A stretch of DNA of 14,980 nucleotides from the NCBI GenBank assembly GCA_910588895.1, contig CAJUSS010000089.1, positions 1 through 14,980 of the forward strand, given 5' to 3'. Shown here in pieces: positions 1 through 7,900 of this stretch (position 1 is the first letter of the stretch; each line of letters starts with the position of its first letter). Made by a program: the position numbers and the translations under genes. The notes below the pieces were generated by a model that was given only the letters and a program-made list of their open reading frames with translations, ran no database searches and was not told where the DNA came from. The DNA is from an uncultured Lachnospiraceae bacterium. GTDB taxonomy: Bacteria; Bacillota; Clostridia; Lachnospirales; Lachnospiraceae.

Positions 1-396
1 GCTGCCCTTGCCTGATACCTCAAAGCTGGAAAAGCTCAACCGGGAGCTGGAAAAGAGTGAAAAGAAACTGCGGAAAGCCATCAATGATGATATATGACTT
101 TTATAGTAAGATCTGTAAAACTTTTCTTGATCGTATGCAATATATTGCATAACTTATTGCTTATCCCAAGATCACAGAAGAACCTTGCGGAGGATCATTT
201 TTTGACAGATTTCACCCATATCTTAAAAGGGCATATCCAGCGGATCGAAAATATCTATTATAAGGAAAACGACCTATTTTCCTTTCACTCACACGAAGCG
301 ATCATCGACGCTCTGGAGCACCGCGACCTGGACCAGGCAAAGGAAGCGATGCGGGATAACTGGCTCCACACTTTAAAAAAGATGAACGACCGATAA
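1..396 (+). pseudogene. GntR/FadR-family (FCD domain) regulator, C-terminal remnant, frame-disrupted
   Basis: This is the 3' part of a probable GntR-family transcription regulator; the N-terminal DNA-binding domain would lie left of the window. Residues encoded by about 220-396 (HIQRIENIYY, then HEAIIDALEHRDLDQAKEAM) match the last helices of FCD ligand-binding domains, including the typical ALxxxDxxxAxxAM pattern. The helix that normally precedes this (KLEKLNRELEKSEKKLRKAI) is also present, but in frame 2, which stops at 95-97. A short stretch continues in frame 3 (IYDFYSKICKTFLDRMQYIA, stop at about 153) before the tail in frame 1. Two successive +1 shifts suggest a decayed gene. The ATG at 94 opens the longest frame, but it has no ribosome binding site and sits inside the domain, so it is probably not a real start. 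Alternatives are a sequencing error or a truncated expressed protein. The FCD assignment is fairly secure; the pseudogene call less so. Confidence 0.6.
134..151. repeat. Perfect 18-bp palindrome inside the broken regulator
   Basis: TATGCAATATATTGCATA is its own reverse complement over all 18 bases. It is AT-rich, unlike its surroundings, and lies where the frame of the GntR-type remnant is disrupted and where the reconstructed protein appears about 10 residues longer than usual FCD domains. It resembles the short dyads bound by dimeric repressors, GntR-family members included, but no promoter beside it is clear. It may instead be part of a small insertion or a deletion junction. Confidence 0.6.
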
Positions 397-406
397 AGGA
401 TAGTAA

Positions 407-443
407 AGCCAGGGACCATAGATGCGCCTTCTGGTCCCTGGCT
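407..443. terminator. Hairpin between convergent genes, probable bidirectional terminator
   Basis: A perfect 12-bp stem (AGCCAGGGACCA at 407-418, TGGTCCCTGGCT at 432-443) with a 13-nt loop sits 10 bp after the stop of the plus-strand regulator remnant and 83 bp beyond the stop of minus-strand cbiA. The T-run is imperfect both ways: TTTACTATCCTTT follows on the minus strand, and a CTTTTT run lies 14-19 nt beyond on the plus strand. Position between convergent genes supports termination in both directions. Confidence 0.7.
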
Positions 444-526
444 CTGTATATCTCTGCTTTTTATCTCATTTTTCTTATCTTTTTACAGACATATCTCGCT
501 CGGTCAACACCGAAAATGTCGATGAC

Positions 527-1930
527 TCAGATGACCAGAGGCTGCCGCTCCCCTTCTAAAAACGCCCCCACCCACCCAAAGTCGGGACCATGGTAGAGAT
601 GAGGGAACCCGGCGATCATCCCATCGGTCACATGCATACAGTCCCAGCTTTGGCGGCTCCCGGACTTGACCGCCCTTAGGTCCGCCCCTGGCAGGGTGCT
701 GTCCCAATAGTGGAACTCATGGCCCCTGGCCACCTCCCGCCCTTCTTTATCGTACAGCTGGATATAGCCAAAGCGGGAGAGCTTCCCTATCCGATAGCCC
801 TTGGCCCTGATCAGCCCCGCCATGGGATATGCGCAGCCGTCAGTCCCTTCCAGAGTCTCATGCAGATACAGGAAGCCCCCGCATTCCGCCAGGATCTTGA
901 CCCCCTGCCCCCGGGCCAGCCGGATCTGCTCCAGCATGGCTGTATTTTCCGACAGGCCTTTCGCATACACCTCCGGATAGCCGCCCCCCAAAAAAATCGC
1001 GGTCAGCCCCGGGCAGGGCAGATGGTCGTCGTGGAGGGGGCTGAAAAAAAACAGCTCCCAGCCCGCCTGCTCCAATGCCTCCAGATCCGCCTGGTAATAA
1101 AAACAGAAGGCCTCATCCCGGGCGATGGCGATGCGCCGCAGCGTCTTTGTCCCCGGTCTATACCCCCGCTCCACAGCTCCGCCCTCATCCCGGATCTGCC
1201 CGACCGGCGGCGCGTTCCCCGCCAGTTCCAGCAAGCCGTCTATATCCAGGCAGGACTCCAGCCGGTCCGCAAAGGCCTCCACCTTCCCGCGCAGCTGTAC
1301 CTGCTCTCCAGGCAGGGTCAGCCCCAGATGGCGGCTCTCCCACTCCGCCTCCCCGCAGACCGGGACCGCGCCATAAAGGCGGATCCCCAGCTCTTTTAGA
1401 CAGGGGCGCAGCCGCTGGGCCATCATGGGAGAGGTCCGGTTGAGGATCACTCCTTTTATGCGGCTGTCCGTTTTATACGTCAGAAATCCCTTGACCAGGG
1501 CGGCTATGGACAGGCTGCTCTTCTTCCCGTCCACCACCAGGATCACCGGCGTGTCCGTGATCTGTGCGATCTCATAGGCACTGGCCTGAGTGGTGGTCCC
1601 AGCCACCCCGTCATAGTAGCCCATGACCCCCTCGATCAGCGCCATGTCCGCCTTCCGGGCCGTCTGTGTGAACAGGCGGCGCACCTGCTGCTGCGGTATG
1701 AAAAAGCTGTCCAGGTTATAGCCCGGGATGCCCAGCACCTGGTGGTGGAACATAGGATCGATATAGTCCGGACCGCATTTGTAGGACACACAGGAGATCC
1801 CCCGCCTCTGCAGGAGGGCTAAGATCCCACAGGTGAGCACCGTCTTCCCGCTGCCGCTCTCCGGCGCGGCTAATAAGAGCCTTGGGATCTTTTGCAGCTT
1901 TTTCCTGCTCTCTGGTCCTTCTCTTTTCAC
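527..1930 (-). CDS. cbiA: Cobyrinic acid a,c-diamide synthase (CbiA/CobB family)
   Basis: The enzyme amidates the a and c side chains of cobyrinic acid in the cytoplasm using glutamine and ATP, a step of cobalamin synthesis. The N-terminal dethiobiotin-synthetase-like domain has the P-loop APESGSGKT (residues 22-30) and the family motif YKCGPDYIDPMFH. The C-terminal class I glutaminase-like domain has the nucleophile region AECGGFLYL (Cys350) and the conserved GHEFHYW (His404, His407). At 467 residues the length is normal. I chose the GTG at 1930 because GGAGGT (1943-1938) lies 7 nt before it; the upstream in-frame GTG at 1939 overlaps that site and cannot use it. The site begins right after the stop of the EamA permease gene, so the two are probably cotranscribed. 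No other cobalamin gene is in the window. The anaerobic-pathway name cbiA is inferred from the likely host; cobB is the aerobic equivalent. Confidence 0.93.
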   Translation of the reverse strand: MKREGPESRKKLQKIPRLLLAAPESGSGKTVLTCGILALLQRRGISCVSYKCGPDYIDPMFHHQVLGIPGYNLDSFFIPQQQVRRLFTQTARKADMALIEGVMGYYDGVAGTTTQASAYEIAQITDTPVILVVDGKKSSLSIAALVKGFLTYKTDSRIKGVILNRTSPMMAQRLRPCLKELGIRLYGAVPVCGEAEWESRHLGLTLPGEQVQLRGKVEAFADRLESCLDIDGLLELAGNAPPVGQIRDEGGAVERGYRPGTKTLRRIAIARDEAFCFYYQADLEALEQAGWELFFFSPLHDDHLPCPGLTAIFLGGGYPEVYAKGLSENTAMLEQIRLARGQGVKILAECGGFLYLHETLEGTDGCAYPMAGLIRAKGYRIGKLSRFGYIQLYDKEGREVARGHEFHYWDSTLPGADLRAVKSGSRQSWDCMHVTDGMIAGFPHLYHGPDFGWVGAFLEGERQPLVI

Positions 1931-1943
1931 AGGCAGCACCTCC

Positions 1944-2897
1944 TCACTTCTCCTTATTTACCACATAGATCCCCAGACAGACCAAAAGGAGCGCCGCCAG
2001 CGTATGCAGGTTCAGCGCCTGTCCGCTCTCCCCTAAAAGGAGTGCCGATAAGAGCACCCCGAACATGGGGTTCATAAAACCAAAGACCGTCACCCGGCTC
2101 ACTGGGTTATATTTTAGCAAGATCCCCCACAAGGTATAGGCTACAGCAGACAAAAAAGCCATATACAAGAGGAGCGCTATCCCCCAGAAGCCTGCCGTCC
2201 CGGACAATGTGCCGCCCCAGGCAGCTCCGATCAGCAACAAGATCAGCCCTCCTGCCATAAATTGATAGCCCGATAAGGTGACTATGTCAAAGTCTTTGGC
2301 ATATTTCTTTACCAATGATCCGGACAGCGCATAAAAAAGCTGAGCCAGCAGCACAAAACCCTCCCCTAAAAAAGACATGCCTGTCCCTCCATCAACCCCG
2401 CTGCCTGCCAAGTTCACGAGCACGATCCCCAAAAAGCCCAGGACGCACCCGGCGATCTTATGGAGCTCCAGCTTCTCATATCGAAAGACCAGGCTGGCGC
2501 ACAGCATGGAAAAAAACACGTTCGTCCCTGTGATGATCGCGCCATGCACGCCGCTGGCATGGGACAAGCCCACATAAAAAAACACATACTGCAGCACCGT
2601 CTGGGTCAGGGCCAGATAGCCGATCGCCCTGCCGGAGCCCTTAGGCGGCCAGATCCAATGTCCCTTGGTGAAGCTGTGGTACAAGATCACCAGCAGTCCG
2701 GCCAGCAGAAAGCGGCTCCCCGCAAAGAGCAGGATCGAAGCCGCATCCGCCCCATCGATCCCGAACAGCCTGTAGCCGATCTTGATCGCCGGTGTAGCGC
2801 TCCCCCACAAAAAGCAGCAGACCCCCGCCAACAGGAGGATCGACCGTATGTCCGTCAGATCGATCTTTTTCTTCCTCTCCACCATCTCCACCATCAT
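1944..2897 (-). CDS. EamA/DMT-superfamily permease
   Basis: This is a 317-residue inner-membrane protein of the drug/metabolite transporter superfamily. It shows about ten hydrophobic segments arranged as two EamA repeats. The first begins near residue 20 with the typical FLWGSATPAIKIGYR, and the second ends in LLLGESGQALNLHTLAALLL followed by a last helix and a short basic tail (VVNKEK). Such proteins export or import amino acids, nucleosides or other metabolites; the substrate cannot be told here. The start is ambiguous: ATG codons 1, 2 and 5 are clustered after AGAGGG, with poor spacing for each, so the N-terminus may be a few residues shorter. A promoter with an overlapping inverted repeat lies upstream, and cbiA follows after 13 bp. 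A role in cobalamin-related traffic is possible from context only. Confidence 0.88.
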   Translation of the reverse strand: MMVEMVERKKKIDLTDIRSILLLAGVCCFLWGSATPAIKIGYRLFGIDGADAASILLFAGSRFLLAGLLVILYHSFTKGHWIWPPKGSGRAIGYLALTQTVLQYVFFYVGLSHASGVHGAIITGTNVFFSMLCASLVFRYEKLELHKIAGCVLGFLGIVLVNLAGSGVDGGTGMSFLGEGFVLLAQLFYALSGSLVKKYAKDFDIVTLSGYQFMAGGLILLLIGAAWGGTLSGTAGFWGIALLLYMAFLSAVAYTLWGILLKYNPVSRVTVFGFMNPMFGVLLSALLLGESGQALNLHTLAALLLVCLGIYVVNKEK

Positions 2898-2916
2898 CCC
2901 TCTTTTTTATCTTACC

Positions 2917-2963
2917 GTCTGTATGAACAAACCTATTATAGATACAGACCGCAAAAAAAGCAA
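2917..2963 (-). promoter_or_regulatory. Promoter of the EamA-cbiA unit with an overlapping inverted repeat
   Basis: On the minus strand TTGCTT (2963-2958) and TATAAT (2940-2935) are separated by exactly 17 bp, a good sigma-A type promoter about 40 bp before the permease start. An 8-bp inverted repeat, GTCTGTAT (2949-2942) and ATACAGAC (2924-2917), brackets the -10 element and expected start site, with centres 25 bp apart. That layout fits a repressor operator, though the repeat could also be fortuitous. Confidence 0.6.
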
Positions 2964-3000
2964 TGGAAATCGCTCATGCTCCTCCTTTTAAACGCAAAAC

Positions 3001-3036
3001 AGACGCATGGTTTACAATCTGCTGTTCCATGCGCCT
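3001..3036 (-). terminator. Probable terminator after the F5/8-like gene
   Basis: On the minus strand AGGCGCATGG (3036-3027) pairs with CCATGCGTCT (3010-3001) over 10 bp with one G-U pair, around a 16-nt loop, 26 bp after the stop of the gene at 3063-3893. The run that follows is only GTTTTGCGTTT, so efficiency may be modest. It separates that gene from the EamA promoter. Confidence 0.55.
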
Positions 3037-3062
3037 TTACGCCGTTATTTTGATATTATTTT

Positions 3063-3893
3063 CTACTTTTCTACCTTTCCGCGGTCTGCGCTTTCCATCC
3101 CATACACCTGGATCTGGGTCAGTGCCGGAAATGGGGAGGGGTCCGACGACTGGATCAGGTCCGTCAGCTTGATCCATGTGATCGTTTTCCTCTCGATCAA
3201 AAAGGTTTGTGCCTTCCCGCCCTTTTCCAGCATGAGCGCTTCCCAGGAGCCATCCGAAAAGATCAGCCGCGCCTGGACCCACCAGTTATCATGGGGAAAG
3301 TCCGCTCTTGTGTAGAGCACGATCTTATCGATATCCACCGGCCGTCCAAACTCCAGCATAAACTCCGCATCCAGCCGTCTGTTGATCCCCCAGGACCCGT
3401 AGGGCCAGTCGCCATGCGAGCGGTCTGCCAGCACCCCGTCGATCGCGTTCCGGGCGGCGAACACCGCTTCGCCTCTTGTCTCTACATTGGCCGATGCATG
3501 TGGGAAACAACCTCTGTCCCCGTGCTGGTCGATCACATTCTCCGCCAGGTTCCTGTAAGCCCCGATCTCATACCCTTCTGCACGGCGGCAGGTCAGATAA
3601 TGCCGCTCCCCCATAAATGTCTTTGGCGACCATGAGCGTTTCTTCTCCCCAAAGGGGATCTCAAAAAGCAGCTCCCGCCGGGTCATATAGACCAGAGCCT
3701 CGTCTACCGCGTCATCGACCCGTACCACATAATGGCAGTCTGTCTGCGGTACAGACAGTCTGATCTGATCGCCTTCAACATAAACTCCTTCAAAGACCAT
3801 GATCACCTGGTCCTCGTCCGCTGCCGCCGCTCGCAGCTGGCCCGCCTGGTCTATGATCTCCAGACAGATCATCTTATTCCCTTTATCTTCCAT
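3063..3893 (-). CDS. Cytoplasmic protein with C-terminal F5/8 type C (discoidin-like) domain
   Basis: The 276-residue product has no signal peptide or membrane segment and so is probably cytoplasmic. Residues about 130-266 resemble an F5/8 type C or galactose-binding-like beta-sandwich: FPHASANVETR, AARNAIDGV, GSWGINRRLDAEF, then DIDKIVLYTRADFPHDNWW and a terminal TQIQVYGME strand. In known proteins this fold binds carbohydrates or other ligands and is usually secreted, so an intracellular version is unusual. The first 110 residues (including the MICLEIIDQAGQLR and CHYVVRVDD strands) match no family I recognise and may be another small beta domain. No catalytic motif is evident. GAGGAGG lies 8 nt before the ATG, so the start is well supported. 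Hairpins on both sides suggest a single-gene transcript, but no good promoter was found. Enzymatic function is unknown. Confidence 0.72.
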   Translation of the reverse strand: MEDKGNKMICLEIIDQAGQLRAAAADEDQVIMVFEGVYVEGDQIRLSVPQTDCHYVVRVDDAVDEALVYMTRRELLFEIPFGEKKRSWSPKTFMGERHYLTCRRAEGYEIGAYRNLAENVIDQHGDRGCFPHASANVETRGEAVFAARNAIDGVLADRSHGDWPYGSWGINRRLDAEFMLEFGRPVDIDKIVLYTRADFPHDNWWVQARLIFSDGSWEALMLEKGGKAQTFLIERKTITWIKLTDLIQSSDPSPFPALTQIQVYGMESADRGKVEK

Positions 3894-3934
3894 CTTCTCA
3901 TCCTCCTCTTCTCTATCCTACAGCGTAAAGAAGG

Positions 3935-3974
3935 AAAATGACATGCTTTTTCTTAAGGGATCGCTGTCATTTTT
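3935..3974. terminator. Hairpin after the DUF4299-like gene
   Basis: AAAATGACA (3935-3943) pairs with TGTCATTTT (3965-3973) across a 21-nt loop. On the minus strand the distal arm itself ends in TTTT and continues CCTTC; on the plus strand it ends in a T6 run. The hairpin lies between two same-strand genes, 56 bp after the stop of the upstream one, and may terminate it. The long loop and AT-rich stem make this tentative. Confidence 0.4.
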
Positions 3975-4029
3975 TCTGGTCCACTCCAGTAACGTGGTCA
4001 TTCAAACGTCACATCCATTTCTATACGCC

Positions 4030-4908
4030 TTACCGCAGTTCCTCCGCCAGCCTCTCCAGTTTTGCCTTCCCCATAGGCGGGACCAGGATATGATCCGCAT
4101 CGAACCTCTGGACACCGCGCCGTTCCATCTTTTGGATAAATCGCTCATAGGGGATGAGCCCATCCAGCACACGCTTCTCCTGATAGAGCACAAACTGGAT
4201 GAAGCCTTCCTGCACCTTGATCTGATCCAGGTTCAGGAACCCGTCCGCACGGACCGGGAAAACGCTGCGGCAGTCCTCGGTCAGGGCGTAAAAAGCACCG
4301 ATCTCCTTTGTGGCGCTCTTCTGCCGCAGCTGGGGCTTCGCATAATAGATGTCCATGGACTGGAGCCTGTGCAGCGTCTCTTCAAAATCAGAAAGGTCCC
4401 TGCAGTCCCTCCATGCGGCCACCTTATCCTCCGGCAGGGTATAGGGCCACAAAGCAAGGGGGAAGATGTAGCGGGAATAGGTCTTATCCCCGCAGAACTG
4501 GTTCAGGGAATGCAGACTGAACTGCGCAAACTTATCGATACCCTGCTTAAGCTCCTTACCGGTGAAAGTCCGCTCCTCTTCCACACAGTACATCTCCGCC
4601 TGGCCCAGCCGCCTCTCGATCTCCTGTACCAGTCGGGTGAAGGCCCCGATCTCGGCTCGGGTGGTGGGGATATTATAGCGCACCTCATAATAGCCTTCCC
4701 CGGCCTTCGAGGCATCCAGGAAGATCCCCCGCCCGATCCTGGCCGGATCGTAGCAGACCGCCGTTCCACCCTCCAGCTTTTCTTCCTGCAGGATATGGAA
4801 GCCGTCAACGGAGCCATAACGGAGCCCGCAGGCACGGGCCAGGGACGGGATATCCAGGATCGTCTTTCCAAATAGACGCTTTTGTTTGATCTGTAATGTA
4901 AATGCCAT
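4030..4908 (-). CDS. DUF4299-like protein of unknown function
   Basis: The 292-residue soluble protein resembles the uncharacterised DUF4299 family of Firmicutes in length and general sequence (from memory, not checked by search). It starts MAFTLQIKQKRLFGKTILDI, contains an aromatic-rich middle (KTYSRYIFPLALWPYTLP, about residues 140-160), and ends with a charged helix after HILVPPMGKAKLERL. There is no signal peptide, membrane segment or recognisable catalytic motif. The start is supported by AAAGGTGG 7 nt upstream of the ATG. It lies 65 bp downstream of the hybrid kinase gene with no intervening hairpin, so it may be read from the kinase transcript. That is the only clue to a role. No function is proposed. 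Confidence 0.7.
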   Translation of the reverse strand: MAFTLQIKQKRLFGKTILDIPSLARACGLRYGSVDGFHILQEEKLEGGTAVCYDPARIGRGIFLDASKAGEGYYEVRYNIPTTRAEIGAFTRLVQEIERRLGQAEMYCVEEERTFTGKELKQGIDKFAQFSLHSLNQFCGDKTYSRYIFPLALWPYTLPEDKVAAWRDCRDLSDFEETLHRLQSMDIYYAKPQLRQKSATKEIGAFYALTEDCRSVFPVRADGFLNLDQIKVQEGFIQFVLYQEKRVLDGLIPYERFIQKMERRGVQRFDADHILVPPMGKAKLERLAEELR

Positions 4909-4973
4909 GATAATGCCACCTTTCTTCTTGCGCAGTCCATCTGCCGTGTTTGCCGCCGTGCTGTCTGCGGCCT

Positions 4974-7900
4974 TTACCGGACAGATCCGCCTTCCTCTTT
5001 TTCCCCCAATATCTCCTCCAGCACATCCATCAGCTTCTCCACATCGATCGGCTTCGCCACATGGCCGTCCATCCCGGCCTCGGCCGCCTTCTGCCGGTCT
5101 TCTTCAAAGGCATTGGCCGTCATGGCGACGATCGGGATCGACGCCTTCACAGGATCCGCCATCGCCCGGATCGCCTGGGTAGCCTGGTATCCATCCATCA
5201 CCGGCATCTGGATATCCATCAAGATCAGGTCGTAGGCATCCGCCGGAGCCGCCTCCAGCTTCTCGACCGCTATGGTCCCGTCATCTGCCGTATCGATGAG
5301 AAAGCCGGCCTCCTCCAAGATCGTCTTCGCGATCTCCTGGTTCAGCTCGTTATCCTCTACTAAAAGGAGCTTCCTTCCCTTTGCGCCTGTCATCCCGGCC
5401 GCTCTCCGTCTCATATGCGCCGCCTGTTCCGGCTTTTCGGCATCCTCTAAAGGAGCGGCTATGGGGAACCGGAAGCACACCATAAACTCCGTTCCCTTGC
5501 CGACCTCACTGTTCACTGTGATCGTCCCGTCCATCATATCTACGATGCTCTTCGTGATCGCAAGTCCCAGTCCGGTCCCCTGGATCCCGCTCACCGTGGC
5601 CGTCTCCTCTCGCTCAAAGGGCTCGAACAGGTGTTTCAAAAAGGTCTCGCTCATCCCGATCCCCGTATCCTGGATCCGGAACGCATAGGGGACGATCCCC
5701 CCGGCGGCCTTCTCGGTCTGAACGGCAAGCAAACGGACCGCTCCTCCTGGCCTGGTATACTTGAGCGCATTGCTCAAAAGGTTCAGCAGTACCTGCTTTA
5801 AACGCAGCTTATCACAGAGGACACGGTCGGCGGTAAGGCCGGTCCGCTCCATGGAGAAGGTCAGCTGCCTTGCTTTCACATCGGACTGCACGATGGTCTG
5901 CAGCTCGTCCAAGATCTGGGACAGGCTGGCTTCCTTTGCCTCGATCTTCACCTTTCCGCTCTCGATCCGGCTCATATCCAGCACGTCGTTGATCAGGCTC
6001 AAGAGATGGTTGCTGGAGGTCATGATCTTCCCCAGATAGTCCAGCACCAGCTCCTTGTCCTCCACATGGGAGAGCGCCAGGGAGGTGAACCCGATGATCG
6101 CGTTCATGGGCGTGCGGATGTCATGGGACATGTTATTGAGGAAAGTGGTCTTGGCGATATTGGCATTCTGTGCTTCGGCCAGCGCCGCAGCCAGGATCTT
6201 CTTCTGCTCCTGCTCCTTGCGCACCATCTCGTCGATGTTCCGGAAGCCGGCCAGGATAAAGCTGTCCTTCTTGTGACCGCCTCCCTCCACCTTGACATAG
6301 GTGAACTGAAAATCGTGCATCTCTCCGTCGATCGACACGCGATAGCTCCCCACATACTCCATATCCGTCTCCAGCTTTTCCTTGACCTTATCCAGCGCAA
6401 GGGCTTCCATCAGATAAGGCTGGTCCTCGCTATATACCCGTTCCCGGATATACTGGTGCAAAACAGCCTCATAGGGAAAGCTCTCCGTCTGCTCCCGTTC
6501 TAAGCCTGTGGTCACATATCCCGTCATCTTGATGATCCTGGCCTTTCTGGTCTCCTTATCGACCGCAAAGACATTGAGATAATCGCGGCTCAGGGCATCT
6601 ACGATAGCCAGCTGTTCCTCCAGATCCTTTTTGGAACGTTCCGTAGCATCGATGACCTTCTTGTTCCACCGGTTCCGTAAGGTGAGGGCCAGGATCGCCC
6701 CGATCCCCAGCGTCAGCACTAAGGCCAGGATGACCAAGATCTGGGGGTCCTCCTTTACATACCGGACAAAGGTCATCTTCTGCGGCTTATGGATGGTGTA
6801 CCGTGCGATCAGCTGGTTTAGCGTATCTCCGGGCATCTGATCGATGCATTTGTCCAGTATGGTCACCAGCTCATGGTCGCAGGTGTTGCGGACATACATC
6901 TTAAAGCCAAAACGCACATTGTTGGCCATGCTGTACTGCAGGGAATCCGTGGGGTCGTCCCAGACGAAGAGCTGTGCCGTATAGGTATGGACAAATGCCG
7001 CGTCCGCCCTCCCCTCCAGGACTGCCTGCAGCGCTTCCTGTCTGGTAGGAAAGGTCAACAGGGCGACCCCCTCGCTCAGGCCCTGTTCGATCGGGTCACC
7101 TCCCTGGTCCTGGACCGTGGCTACGGCCTTCACCTCGCCGTCATCCCCCTTTCGGGTCACCTTGGCCACACCTGTGATCATATAGGGGTCTGTGTTGAAC
7201 CCGTGGTACCGATCATCCTCCGCAACGGCATCGGAGCTGCGCCTGTCGATGACCACATCCACGCCATTGGTCCCTGCCAGAGCATAATAGGACGCCCTAT
7301 CCTTTGGGACCACTATCTCATAGGGCAGGCCGGCAAGCTCCATCACCTTGGCAAAATAGTCCGGCAAGATCCCCTTCAACTCGCCGTCCTCCACATAGGA
7401 ATAAGGCTTCCTGTCTCCCAAGGCTGTGACGGTGATCGTCTTTTTGCCGGAGACGACCTCCTGGATATAGGCGGATTCGCGCTCGGTAAAGGCGAACGCA
7501 GATGGATAGACCGGTCCATAGAACTGATAGAACAGCTCATTGGACCAGTCTCCTTCATTGATATCCATCTGTTCGATCGCATAGTCGATCTCCTCCAGCA
7601 GTGCGGCATCCTCTTTCCGCACGACCGCATAAAAATCATCTGTGGCGATGGTATCCAGCACCTTCTCATTTTTGGTCTTCCTGAGGCCGCTGGAGAGGAT
7701 CGCATCGATACGGCCGTCCTGCAGGGCGGACGCAAGCTCGCCTGCATCCCGGAACTCCCTGATCTTATAAGAAAATCCCTTTTCCTCTGCAAACTCTGCC
7801 AGCCTCTGCTCCTGACTGCGCCCCACCAGGACGCCCACGATCATCCCGTCATAGGTCTTATGGTCCCCGGCCTTGCGCTCTGCGTTCCCAGACCGAACAG

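Noticed and set aside
94..396. The 100-codon frame as an intact small protein
   Set aside because: There is no ribosome binding site before the ATG at 94, the start falls inside an FCD domain, and the preceding helix of the domain is present in another frame. It was recorded as a pseudogene fragment instead.
2936..2977. 13-codon minus-strand ORF starting at 2977 after AAAAGGAGG
   Set aside because: The ribosome binding site is only 3 nt from the ATG, and the ORF overlaps the -35 and -10 of the predicted EamA promoter, so it would not be on that transcript.
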